In this document: positions 1-5,300 of the stretch, in pieces | Position numbering within the stretch: the first letter of the stretch is position 1 | How the letters are laid out: each line of letters opens with the position of its first letter | NCBI GenBank assembly: GCA_013695335.1 | Contig: JACDAR010000349.1 | Coordinates: forward strand, 1 to 5,300 | Origin: Rubrobacter sp. | GTDB taxonomy: Bacteria > Actinomycetota > Rubrobacteria > Rubrobacterales > Rubrobacteraceae | Direction of reading: 5' to 3' | Length of the DNA stretch: 5,300 nucleotides | Translations under genes and position numbers: made by a program | The notes under the pieces: model-generated | The model's input: only the letters and a program-made list of their open reading frames with translations | Database searches by the model: none | What the model was told of the DNA's origin: nothing

Positions 1-195
1 GCGTACAACCTGTACAGGGCGATAGAGCGCATCAGGGAGGAAGGCGTCGTCCTCAAGGATCTGGAGATGGGCCTCCTGGATTTCCCTCACGAGCGCGATG
101 GACGCGTAGTCTTCCTCTGCTGGCATCCGCCCGAAGAACGCGTAGCGTTCTGGCACGAGATAGACGCAGGCTACGCTGGCCGCGAACCTCTATAG
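1..195 (+). CDS. DUF2203 family protein, C-terminal part (5' end outside window)
   Basis: The reading frame is open from the first base and stops at TAG 193-195, giving 64 visible residues. They include the DUF2203 C-terminal pattern: GVVLKDLEMGLLDFP, then a charged turn (HERDGR), then a strand ending in LCW, and a tail reading FWHEIDAGYAGREPL. Family members are small (roughly 120-140 residues), so about half is missing on the left. The biochemical function of DUF2203 is not established; no catalytic motif or membrane segment is visible in this part. The gene ends 4 bases before the dtd start on the same strand, so the two are probably co-transcribed and translationally coupled. The family assignment is from recalled motifs, not a search; the frame itself is secure because it runs directly into dtd with typical GC-rich codon use. 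Confidence 0.8.
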   Translation, partial: AYNLYRAIERIREEGVVLKDLEMGLLDFPHERDGRVVFLCWHPPEERVAFWHEIDAGYAGREPL

Positions 196-199
196 CGCC

Positions 200-637
200 G
201 TGCGGATAGTCCTCCAGCGCGTCAAAAGCGCCTCCGTCACCGTTGAAGGGGAGATGATCTCGGAGATCGGAGGCGGACTGCTGCTCCTCGTTGGCGTGGC
301 GCAGGGCGACGGCGAAGCCGAGGCGGACTGGCTCGCCGGGAAGGTCGCCAGGCTCCGCATCTTCGGCGACGAGGAGGGGAAGATGAACCTGAGCGTGGAA
401 GACGCTGGGGGTGAGATCCTGGCCGTCTCCCAGTTCACCCTCCTCGCCGACACCCGCAAAGGCAACCGCCCGAGCTTCATCCGGGCGGCGCTCCCTGACG
501 AGGCTGAGCCACTATTCGACTACTTCTGCGGGAAGCTCCGCGATGAAGGCATCTCCGTGCAGACTGGCCGCTTCGGCGCGATGATGGACGTGGCGCTAGT
601 CAACGACGGGCCTGTCACCATCGTGCTCGAACGGTAA
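200..637 (+). CDS. dtd: D-aminoacyl-tRNA deacylase (DTD)
   Basis: This 145-residue protein has the usual length for DTD. The enzyme hydrolyses the ester bond of D-aminoacyl-tRNAs (also Gly-tRNA-Ala), recycling tRNA and keeping D-amino acids out of cytosolic protein synthesis. Seen in the sequence: the N-terminus MRIVLQRVKSASVTV is the family opening; the SQFTL motif is at residues 77-81, followed by ADTRKGNRPSF; the Gly-cisPro motif lies in NDGPVT at 135-140 (G137-P138), just before the C-terminal strand. These two motifs form the chiral proofreading pocket in known DTDs. The start is GTG at 200, chosen because the family N-terminus begins exactly there; no clear Shine-Dalgarno precedes it, and the 4-base gap to the upstream DUF2203 stop suggests translational coupling. 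The TAA stop at 635-637 directly abuts the stop of the convergent glutathione transferase gene. No key residue appears missing. Confidence 0.97.
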   Translation: MRIVLQRVKSASVTVEGEMISEIGGGLLLLVGVAQGDGEAEADWLAGKVARLRIFGDEEGKMNLSVEDAGGEILAVSQFTLLADTRKGNRPSFIRAALPDEAEPLFDYFCGKLRDEGISVQTGRFGAMMDVALVNDGPVTIVLER

Positions 638-1348
638 CTACCCCTTTCCACCCCCGCGGTTGCCGAACAGCGTCTCGCGGGTTTTGTCGTCCATATCGCG
701 GTTGAGCGGCTGGCGCAATTCCTGTCCGACCTCCATGCCGCGCTGGACGGCGGGGCGGTCCCCGATCTGCTCGAACCAGCGCTTCAAATCGGGGAAGTCG
801 TCCATGTTCTGCCCCTGGTCCTCATGCGAGACGAGCCACGGGTAGATCGCCATGTCCGCGATGGAGTAACCGCCGCCAGCGACGTACTCGGCCTCCGAGA
901 GGCGGGTGTCTATGACGCCGTAGAGGCGGGCAGCCTCGTCTGTGTACCGCTTGATGGCGTACGGAACCTCCTCGGGTGAATACTTGCGGAAGTGGTGGGC
1001 CTGCCCGAGCATCGGGCCGACGTGGCCCATCTGGAACATCATCCATTGCAGAACCTCGTAGCGATCCCTGATTCCTTGCGGCAGGAACTTTCCAGTCTTG
1101 TCCGCCAGGTAGATCAGGATTGCGCCTGACTCGAAGAAAGACATAGGCTCGCCGTCAGGCCCGTCAGGGTCAACGATAGCTGGCATCTTGTTGTTGGGGC
1201 TGATCTCCAGGAACTCAGGGTCGAACTGGTCACCCTCCCCGATGTTCACAGGCACGATGTTGTAAGGAAGCCCCGTCTCTTCGAGGAAGATGGAGACTTT
1301 CTTCCCGTTCGGCGTTGGCCAGAAATATACGTCTATCGGCTGCGGCAT
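638..1348 (-). CDS. Glutathione S-transferase family protein, YfcG/Ure2p-like
   Basis: This 236-residue cytosolic protein has an N-terminal thioredoxin-fold domain (about 1-90) and an all-helical C-terminal domain (about 95-210). Family marks are TPNGKK at 12-17, SPNNKMPAIVD at 50-60 with the cis-proline, FESGAILIYLA from 72, GPMLGQAHHF at 111-120, PYAIKRY at 129-135 and the N-capping SIADMAIYPW at 162-171. These match recalled E. coli YfcG, a nu-class enzyme with disulfide reductase activity that binds two glutathiones or glutathione disulfide. The TPN segment replaces a catalytic Cys or Ser, as in that group. The physiological substrate cannot be told. A tail of about 25 residues ends in a Gly/Lys-rich stretch. 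The ATG at 1348 is supported by the family N-terminus and by AAAGGT five bases upstream. The gene lies 66 bases after the ABC-F gene on the same strand, so it may be last in that transcript. Its TAG stop abuts the dtd stop. Confidence 0.93.
   Translation of the reverse strand: MPQPIDVYFWPTPNGKKVSIFLEETGLPYNIVPVNIGEGDQFDPEFLEISPNNKMPAIVDPDGPDGEPMSFFESGAILIYLADKTGKFLPQGIRDRYEVLQWMMFQMGHVGPMLGQAHHFRKYSPEEVPYAIKRYTDEAARLYGVIDTRLSEAEYVAGGGYSIADMAIYPWLVSHEDQGQNMDDFPDLKRWFEQIGDRPAVQRGMEVGQELRQPLNRDMDDKTRETLFGNRGGGKG
653..685 (+). terminator. Possible rho-independent terminator of the DUF2203-dtd transcript
   Basis: A perfect 6-bp GC stem (CCCGCG at 653-658 with CGCGGG at 676-681) encloses a 17-base loop and is followed at once by TTTT and then GT. 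It begins 15 bases after the dtd stop. It lies inside the 3' coding end of the convergent glutathione transferase gene, so the T run also encodes Lys-Thr codons on the other strand. The position and T tract favour a terminator; the long loop and short T run weaken it. Confidence 0.4.
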
Positions 1349-1353
1349 ACGCT

Positions 1354-1359
1354 ACCTTT
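1354..1359 (-). promoter_or_regulatory. Shine-Dalgarno-like ribosome binding site of the glutathione transferase gene
   Basis: On the minus strand GAAAGGT stands five bases before the ATG at 1348. It is the clearest ribosome binding site in the window and supports this start. The other three visible starts (200, 3079, 3935/3936) have no comparable purine-rich motif. Confidence 0.5.
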
Positions 1360-1412
1360 CTTGTATGGATCAGGTACGCCAAGAGGCTATCAGACGCGAC
1401 GGATGGCGGAGC

Positions 1413-1437
1413 GCTCAGCCCTTCGTTCTAGCTGAAC
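1413..1437 (-). other. Stem-loop across the stop codon of the left ABC-F gene
   Basis: In minus-strand RNA GUUCAGC (1437-1431) can pair with GCUGAGC (1419-1413) to form a 7-bp stem, including one G-U pair, around an 11-base loop. The UGA stop (1417-1415) lies in the 3' arm. One arm is the first unit of the heptad repeat array; the other is an inverted copy of the same GCTGA core. No T tract follows, so it is not a standard intrinsic terminator. It could protect the mRNA end or be a chance product of the repeat. Confidence 0.35.
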
Positions 1438-3079
1438 GCTGATGGCTGACAGCTGAAAGCTCTCTGGATTCCCGGTATGCAGTATAGCCGCCAGCGTGGG
1501 AACGAACCTCACCGTCGCGCACCTCGACTGTGCGGTCGGCGATGCGGTCCAGGAAATAGCGGTCGTGGGAGACGAAAACGACGGTACCGGGGAAACGCTC
1601 TAGTTCTGCTTCCAGCACTTCGAGGGAGTCTATATCCAGGTGGTTTGTCGGTTCGTCCAGGACGAGACAGTTTGGTTCCCCGAGCATCAGGAGCAGGAGC
1701 CCGAGGCGCGTGCGCTCCCCGCCGCTCAGGGCGCTTACCGGCTGGCGCGCCTGCTCGTAGCGGAACAGGAAGCGTCCGAGCAGGCTCACGGCTTCGCCCT
1801 CGTAGAGCGGCTTCGCGCCCCGCACCAGCGAGATCGGGGTCGCGCCAGATGGCGGCTGGTGATCCTGGGCAAGGAAGCCTACCCGGATGGATGGCCCGAT
1901 CCACCGCTCACCCTCCGTCGGCGCCAGTTCCCCGGCCAGCAGCTTCGCGAGCACGCTCTTGCCCGCGCCGTTTGGGCCGACGATGCCGACCCGCTCGCCG
2001 CGCACGATGGTGAGGTCAGCCCCGATCAGGACTGGTTCGTCCCCGAATGCCACGCTCGCCTCTCGCAACTCCAGGGCTTTCTGGCCGCCCCGGACTCCTT
2101 CCCTGAATTCCAGGCCGATCCTGCGCCGCTCGAAGACCGGACGTTCGATCTTGTCCATGCGCTCGATCTGGCGCTGCTTGACCCTAGCCTGTTTGGCGTG
2201 GCGCTCGTTCTCCGTGTTGTGCGCCCACTGTTGGAAACGCTGGATCGCCTCCTCCAGCCGGGCTATCTCCTTCTGCTGCGTCACGTAGAGCTGCTGCTGG
2301 CGCTTCATCTTCAACTCCCGCGCCACGGCATATGCCGAGTAATTGCCCGGCCACATCGTGATCCTGCCGTCCTCCAACTCGGCGATCTCCCGCGCCACCT
2401 CGTCAAGCAGACAACGGTCGTGGGAGACGGCCACCACCGCGCCCTCGAAGGCCCGTATCCGCCCTTCCAACTGCTCGCGCCGGTCCTGGTCCAGGTGCGC
2501 CTCTGGCTCGTCCAGCAACAGTACGTCCGGTTTCTGCGCCAGGCACGCCGCCAGCGCCGCGAGCTTACGCTGACCACCGCTCAACTCGGATGCAGGCCGC
2601 TCCACGTCAGCATCCGCGAAACCCAACGCCCGCAGGTAACCACGGGCCTCGCCCTCGAAACCGCGCCCGCCCGCTTCCTGAAACTGTTGCGTCAGCCGTC
2701 CGTGGCGTTCCAGTACCCGCTGCATGCGCCGCATGTCCGCCGCGACCTCGGGTGAGCCGAGTTCGGCTTCGCAAGACTCCAGATCAAACTTCAATCGCGC
2801 CAGCTCGGGACGGGCATCGAGGACCACCTCCAGCGGCGTCCGCCCGCCACCTTCCACATGTTGTGGGAGAAAGGCGATTCGAAGTCCCCTGCGCCGGATC
2901 ACCCCGCCAGAGTCGGCGGTGTCCAGGCCGGCGAGTAGGCGCAGCAGCGTGGACTTGCCAGCGCCGTTGCCGCCCACGAGCCCGATCCTGGCCTCCGGCC
3001 CGACCTTTATTTCGAGGGCGCGGAGCACGGGCCGTCCACCATAGTATTTCTCTACGCCGAGAGCTTCGATCAGGGTCAT
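1415..3079 (-). CDS. ABC-F family ATPase with non-canonical first Walker B site
   Basis: This 554-residue soluble protein has two tandem ABC ATPase domains and no membrane segment, which marks ABC-F proteins acting at the ribosomal E site rather than transporters. Domain 1: Walker A GGNGAGKS (36-43), Q-loop LPQH (71-74), signature LSGGQ (166-170), Walker B with DEPEAHLD (190-197), SHD switch (219-221). A charged helical linker rich in Gln, Lys and Arg spans about 250-325 and would reach the P-site tRNA/peptidyl-transferase region. Domain 2: Walker A GPNGAGKS (368-375), LSGGE (451-455), DEPTNHLD (475-482), SHD (504-506). The catalytic Glu of both sites is present (191, 476). Domain 1 departs from the ABC-F hallmark DEPTNHLD. 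The tail after about residue 539 is encoded by a heptad repeat and looks non-homologous. The ATG at 3079 was chosen because MTLIEALGVEKYYGG starts like other members; GTG 3118 or ATG 3115 would add an unconserved 12-13 residues. The role (stall rescue or antibiotic resistance) cannot be told. Confidence 0.93.
   Translation of the reverse strand: MTLIEALGVEKYYGGRPVLRALEIKVGPEARIGLVGGNGAGKSTLLRLLAGLDTADSGGVIRRRGLRIAFLPQHVEGGGRTPLEVVLDARPELARLKFDLESCEAELGSPEVAADMRRMQRVLERHGRLTQQFQEAGGRGFEGEARGYLRALGFADADVERPASELSGGQRKLAALAACLAQKPDVLLLDEPEAHLDQDRREQLEGRIRAFEGAVVAVSHDRCLLDEVAREIAELEDGRITMWPGNYSAYAVARELKMKRQQQLYVTQQKEIARLEEAIQRFQQWAHNTENERHAKQARVKQRQIERMDKIERPVFERRRIGLEFREGVRGGQKALELREASVAFGDEPVLIGADLTIVRGERVGIVGPNGAGKSVLAKLLAGELAPTEGERWIGPSIRVGFLAQDHQPPSGATPISLVRGAKPLYEGEAVSLLGRFLFRYEQARQPVSALSGGERTRLGLLLLMLGEPNCLVLDEPTNHLDIDSLEVLEAELERFPGTVVFVSHDRYFLDRIADRTVEVRDGEVRSHAGGYTAYRESRELSAVSHQRSARTKG
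1431..1461. repeat. Tandem heptanucleotide repeat, consensus GCTGANN (4.4 copies)
   Basis: On the + strand the units are GCTGAAC (1431), GCTGATG (1438), GCTGACA (1445) and GCTGAAA (1452), then a partial GCT (1459-1461). The first five bases are invariant in all four units and the last two vary. The array lies inside the 3' end of the left ABC-F gene and encodes about residues 540-550 (reading LSAVSHQRSA). Because the period is 7, each unit is read in a different frame. Similar GCTGATA/GCTGAAA strings occur, from memory, at gene ends and in spacers of several bacterial phyla. No function is known to me. Confidence 0.8.
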
Positions 3080-3135
3080 ACGCCGAATGATGTCATCCAA
3101 GTGGGCACAGCGCATCACCCATTCGGAGGATTTTC

Positions 3136-3936
3136 TTATACCCGGCCCTCGACGTACAGCGTGGCCGCACGTCCGTATCCTTCGCGCCGGATACGCTCCT
3201 TCAAGGCTTTGCGCCGCGCAAGAAGCCCGCGCCTCGCCGCTTCGGGCAGCGCGGTATATTCCGCAGGCTCATCCGGCTCTGACAGCATGATCTTCCCCAG
3301 GTGGCGCAGGGGATATGGTGGTGAGATCGACCACTTCACGTCGTAGAGATGCTTCTCGTGCAGCGCGACGAGCTGTTCAGGGGGCCGTATCCCATGGAGT
3401 TCCGCGCCTCTGATCCCACGCGCCGCCTCCGCCTCCATCTCCTCCCATTCCAGATCCGCCGGCGGGGGCTCCTCTCCTGAGTCCACCCAATCATCCGTCA
3501 CCACCCGGCCACCGGGCCGCACGACGCGGGCCAACTCCGCGAGCGCATCTTTCGCATCCCTCTCCCTAACATCCAACTCGTGGAACAAGCCGGCTGAATA
3601 GGCGAGATCGAAAACCCCGCCACGGAACGGCATCTCGAAGACGCTGCCCACGACGAGATCAATCGGCGCGCGGAGGTCAGCATCTTTAAGGGCGTGCCGC
3701 GCATGTTCCACGAGTTCCGGGTCCGCTTCGATGACCGTGAGAACGCCATCATCTCCCATGCGCTGGCTCAGGCCCTCGATCCAAAGTAGCGAAGCGCCTC
3801 CCGCGTACAGCACGTCGAGGCCACGAATGTCCCCGAGGAGATCCAACTCCCTGTCACAGAAAGCGATGAGGTCATCCTCATATTGTGCGCGTTCCTCGGG
3901 CGTCAGGGGATCATCGTCGTATAATCTCCCGGTCAT
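3136..3936 (-). CDS. Class I SAM-dependent methyltransferase, substrate unknown
   Basis: This is a 266-residue cytosolic protein with a Rossmann-type methyltransferase core at about 37-150. The motif I strand and loop read DVLYAGGAS (41-49), a degenerate form of the usual DxGxGxG. An acidic residue ends the next strand (VIEADPE, Glu70), which would bind the SAM ribose. GSVFEMPF (97-104) and FDLAYSAGLFHEL (109-121) match motifs II-III, and VVRPGGRVVTDDW (138-150) matches the post-motif strand of the UbiE/Methyltransf_11 type. The C-terminal 110 residues are charged, with many Glu, Lys and Arg, and carry no motif I recognise. The ATG at 3936 is preferred over an in-frame ATG at 3960; a further upstream open frame to 4206 is antisense to the ABC-F gene. 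No Shine-Dalgarno is evident. The gene starts divergently from the right ABC-F gene, with overlapping start codons, and ends 56 bases before the left one, so it probably leads that operon. Whether it acts on RNA, protein or a small molecule cannot be told. Confidence 0.85.
   Translation of the reverse strand: MTGRLYDDDPLTPEERAQYEDDLIAFCDRELDLLGDIRGLDVLYAGGASLLWIEGLSQRMGDDGVLTVIEADPELVEHARHALKDADLRAPIDLVVGSVFEMPFRGGVFDLAYSAGLFHELDVRERDAKDALAELARVVRPGGRVVTDDWVDSGEEPPPADLEWEEMEAEAARGIRGAELHGIRPPEQLVALHEKHLYDVKWSISPPYPLRHLGKIMLSEPDEPAEYTALPEAARRGLLARRKALKERIRREGYGRAATLYVEGRV
3920..3925 (+). promoter_or_regulatory. Candidate -10 box (TATAAT) for the right ABC-F gene
   Basis: A perfect TATAAT ends 9 bases before the ATG at 3935. 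Transcription would begin at about 3932-3935, giving a leaderless or nearly leaderless mRNA, which fits the absence of a Shine-Dalgarno. No good -35 box or extended TG is seen at the expected spacing. The box lies within methyltransferase codons (Leu-Tyr on the other strand), so chance is possible. Confidence 0.35.
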
Positions 3937-5300
3937 GAAGGTAATTGTCGCAAGGGACATCGTGAAGTACCACGGGGGGAATCTGAAGGTTCTCTCCGGG
4001 GCGACGCTTGCCGTGGAGTCGGGAGAGAAGATCGGGCTCGTCGGCCGCAACGGCGCTGGCAAGACGACCCTCCTGAACGTGATCTCAGGCAACCTGCAAC
4101 CAGATGCGGGCTCCGTGGATCGCGTCGGCGGCGCGAAGATCGGGATGACTTCCCAGAACCTGTACGCTGGGGAGCGCGGCCGACTCTCCGTGGAAGAGGA
4201 GATCATCTCGGCCTTCTCAGCCCTAATCGAACGCGAAAAGGAACTCGGGGAGCTAGAGAAACGCCTCTCGGATAACCCGTCCGACTCGCTTCTCGAACGC
4301 TACGGACGCATGCAGTCCGAGTTCGAACGCGACGGCGGCTACGAGTACAGGGCCAAAGCTGCATCGGCCCTCTCCGGTCTCGGCTTCGCGCCAGAGCAAT
4401 GGAAACGCCCCGTGGGGTCTTTCTCTGGCGGCGAGCAGAGCCGCGTGGCCCTCGCCCGCCTGCTGCTGGAAGAGCCGGATCTCGTCTTGCTCGACGAGCC
4501 GACCAACCACCTGGATCTGCAAGCAATAGAATGGCTCGAAGGCTTCGTCAAGAACGCGAAAAGCGCGATCCTCGTGGTTTCCCACGACCGCTACTTCCTG
4601 GATGCCATAGCAGGCTCCATTGTGGAGCTTGAAGACGGTAGGCTCGTCCGCTATCCGGGCAATTACAGCAAGTACACCACCGAGAAGAAAGCCCGCGACG
4701 AGCAACTCGCCCGCAAGGCAAAGGCCAATGCCGAGCGACGGGAGCAATTAGAACGGTTCGTCGAGAAGAATCGGGCCAAGGCCAGCAAAGCCACCCAGGC
4801 GAAGAGCAAACAGAAGCTACTTGACCGGATGGAGAAGGTCGAGGCTCCGAGGAACGGCTCGAAGAACATCCGCATGGACCTCGGATCGGAAACCTCGCGG
4901 GCTGGCCGGGTCGTCCTGGAGATCGAAGGCGCAAGCTACGGCTACGACGATGGTGAACCCCTCCTGAACGACCTGAACCTGGTTGTCGAACGCGGAGAGC
5001 GCGTCGCCCTTCTCGGCCCGAACGGGACCGGCAAGAGTACGATCATGCGGTTGGCGACGGGTGAGATTCAGTCGCAATCAGGCATGATCCGCACCGGACA
5101 CAACGTGACCCTCGCCTACCAGGACCAGCAACTCGCCCGCCTCGACGACACGAAGTCCGTCTTGCAAGAAGCTATGGACACCACGGGCTTCGATGCCCCT
5201 GAGGCGCGGGATCTACTCGGTTCGTTCCTGTTCTCCGGCGAGGACGTGTTCAAGAAGGTTGGCTCGCTCTCCGGCGGGGAGAAAAACCGGCTAAGCCTGG
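3935..5300 (+). CDS. ABC-F family ATPase, 3' end outside window
   Basis: The frame is open from ATG 3935 to the right edge, giving 455 residues. Most family members have about 500-650 residues, so the second Walker B and the C-terminus lie beyond. Domain 1: Walker A GRNGAGKT (37-44), Q-loop TSQN (72-75), signature FSGGE (163-167, Phe in place of Leu), Walker B LLDEPTNHLD (185-194, catalytic Glu188), SHD switch (217-219). A linker rich in Lys, Arg, Glu and Ala spans about 246-317 and is predicted helical. Domain 2: Walker A GPNGTGKS (361-368), Q-loop YQDQ (395-398), signature LSGGE (445-449). There is no membrane segment, so it is a soluble ribosome-acting ABC-F protein. The canonical DEPTNHLD in domain 1 sets it apart from the left ABC-F protein, so the two are diverged paralogues, not a recent duplicate. 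The start is supported by the family-like opening MKVIVARDIVKYHGG. A translation-factor or antibiotic-protection role cannot be distinguished. Confidence 0.93.
   Translation, partial: MKVIVARDIVKYHGGNLKVLSGATLAVESGEKIGLVGRNGAGKTTLLNVISGNLQPDAGSVDRVGGAKIGMTSQNLYAGERGRLSVEEEIISAFSALIEREKELGELEKRLSDNPSDSLLERYGRMQSEFERDGGYEYRAKAASALSGLGFAPEQWKRPVGSFSGGEQSRVALARLLLEEPDLVLLDEPTNHLDLQAIEWLEGFVKNAKSAILVVSHDRYFLDAIAGSIVELEDGRLVRYPGNYSKYTTEKKARDEQLARKAKANAERREQLERFVEKNRAKASKATQAKSKQKLLDRMEKVEAPRNGSKNIRMDLGSETSRAGRVVLEIEGASYGYDDGEPLLNDLNLVVERGERVALLGPNGTGKSTIMRLATGEIQSQSGMIRTGHNVTLAYQDQQLARLDDTKSVLQEAMDTTGFDAPEARDLLGSFLFSGEDVFKKVGSLSGGEKNRLSL

Noticed and set aside
1431..1461. The heptad repeat as a CRISPR or other spaced array
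   Set aside because: The units are 7 bases and directly adjacent, with no spacers; this is a simple tandem repeat.
1640..2755. Long + strand open frame (371 codons) antisense to the left ABC-F gene
   Set aside because: Its codons are exact reverse complements of the ABC-F codons, so its stops would need TTA, CTA or TCA codons, which a GC-rich gene avoids. The translation shows no recognisable motif, while the ABC-F frame carries every expected one.
3080..3118. Upstream start (GTG 3118 or ATG 3115) for the left ABC-F gene
   Set aside because: The added residues have no family counterpart and no Shine-Dalgarno precedes them. ATG 3079 gives the usual ABC-F N-terminus, though the longer form cannot be fully excluded.
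3135..3140. TATAAG on the minus strand as a -10 box for the left ABC-F gene
   Set aside because: It includes the methyltransferase stop codon and has no credible -35 partner at 16-18 bases; likely chance.
3937..4206. Upstream extension of the methyltransferase frame by 90 codons
   Set aside because: It lies antisense to the Walker A region of the right ABC-F gene and its translation is Pro/Ser/Arg-rich without methyltransferase character. The domain begins naturally after ATG 3936.
4253..4934. Minus-strand open frames opposite the right ABC-F gene
   Set aside because: Low-complexity translations overlapping a gene with complete ABC-F motifs; they are shadows.
1415..5300. The two ABC proteins as the ATPase parts of a membrane transporter
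   Set aside because: Each has two ABC domains on one chain joined by a charged linker, with no membrane segment and no permease gene nearby; this is the ABC-F pattern.

Overview
The window is GC-rich bacterial chromosome, densely packed with genes. It holds six protein-coding genes, of which four are complete and two are cut by the window edges. No RNA gene, insertion sequence, phage gene or CRISPR array was seen. The gene types (DUF2203, D-aminoacyl-tRNA deacylase, YfcG-like glutathione transferase, ABC-F proteins), the scarce Shine-Dalgarno signals, a GTG start and a short GCTGANN heptad repeat would fit a GC-rich lineage such as Chloroflexota (Dehalococcoidia-like). That placement is inference and rests on no marker gene.

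Layout. (1) Positions 1-637, + strand: the 3' end of a DUF2203 gene is followed after 4 bases by dtd, which encodes the tRNA proofreading enzyme D-aminoacyl-tRNA deacylase. (2) Positions 638-3936, - strand, in transcription order: a class I SAM-dependent methyltransferase (3936-3136), an ABC-F ATPase (3079-1415) and a YfcG-like glutathione transferase (1348-638). The gaps are 56 and 66 bases, so the three could be one transcript. The transferase is convergent with dtd and the two stop codons directly abut. (3) Position 3935 to the right edge, + strand: a second ABC-F ATPase, missing its C-terminus. Its start codon and the methyltransferase start codon overlap on opposite strands within a single CATG.

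Functional reading. Three of the six genes concern translation: dtd clears D-aminoacyl-tRNAs, and ABC-F proteins act on the ribosome (release of stalled complexes, or ribosome protection against antibiotics). A methyltransferase of unknown substrate sits between the two ABC-F genes. A shared role for this trio is speculation. The glutathione transferase suggests thiol/redox or detoxification chemistry.

The most unusual points are the overlapping divergent start codons with a TATAAT box just upstream on the ABC-F strand, the asymmetric first ATPase site of the left ABC-F protein (DEPEAHLD instead of DEPTNHLD), and a heptanucleotide tandem repeat that encodes the end of that protein. I do not see convincing evidence of a wholly new system.
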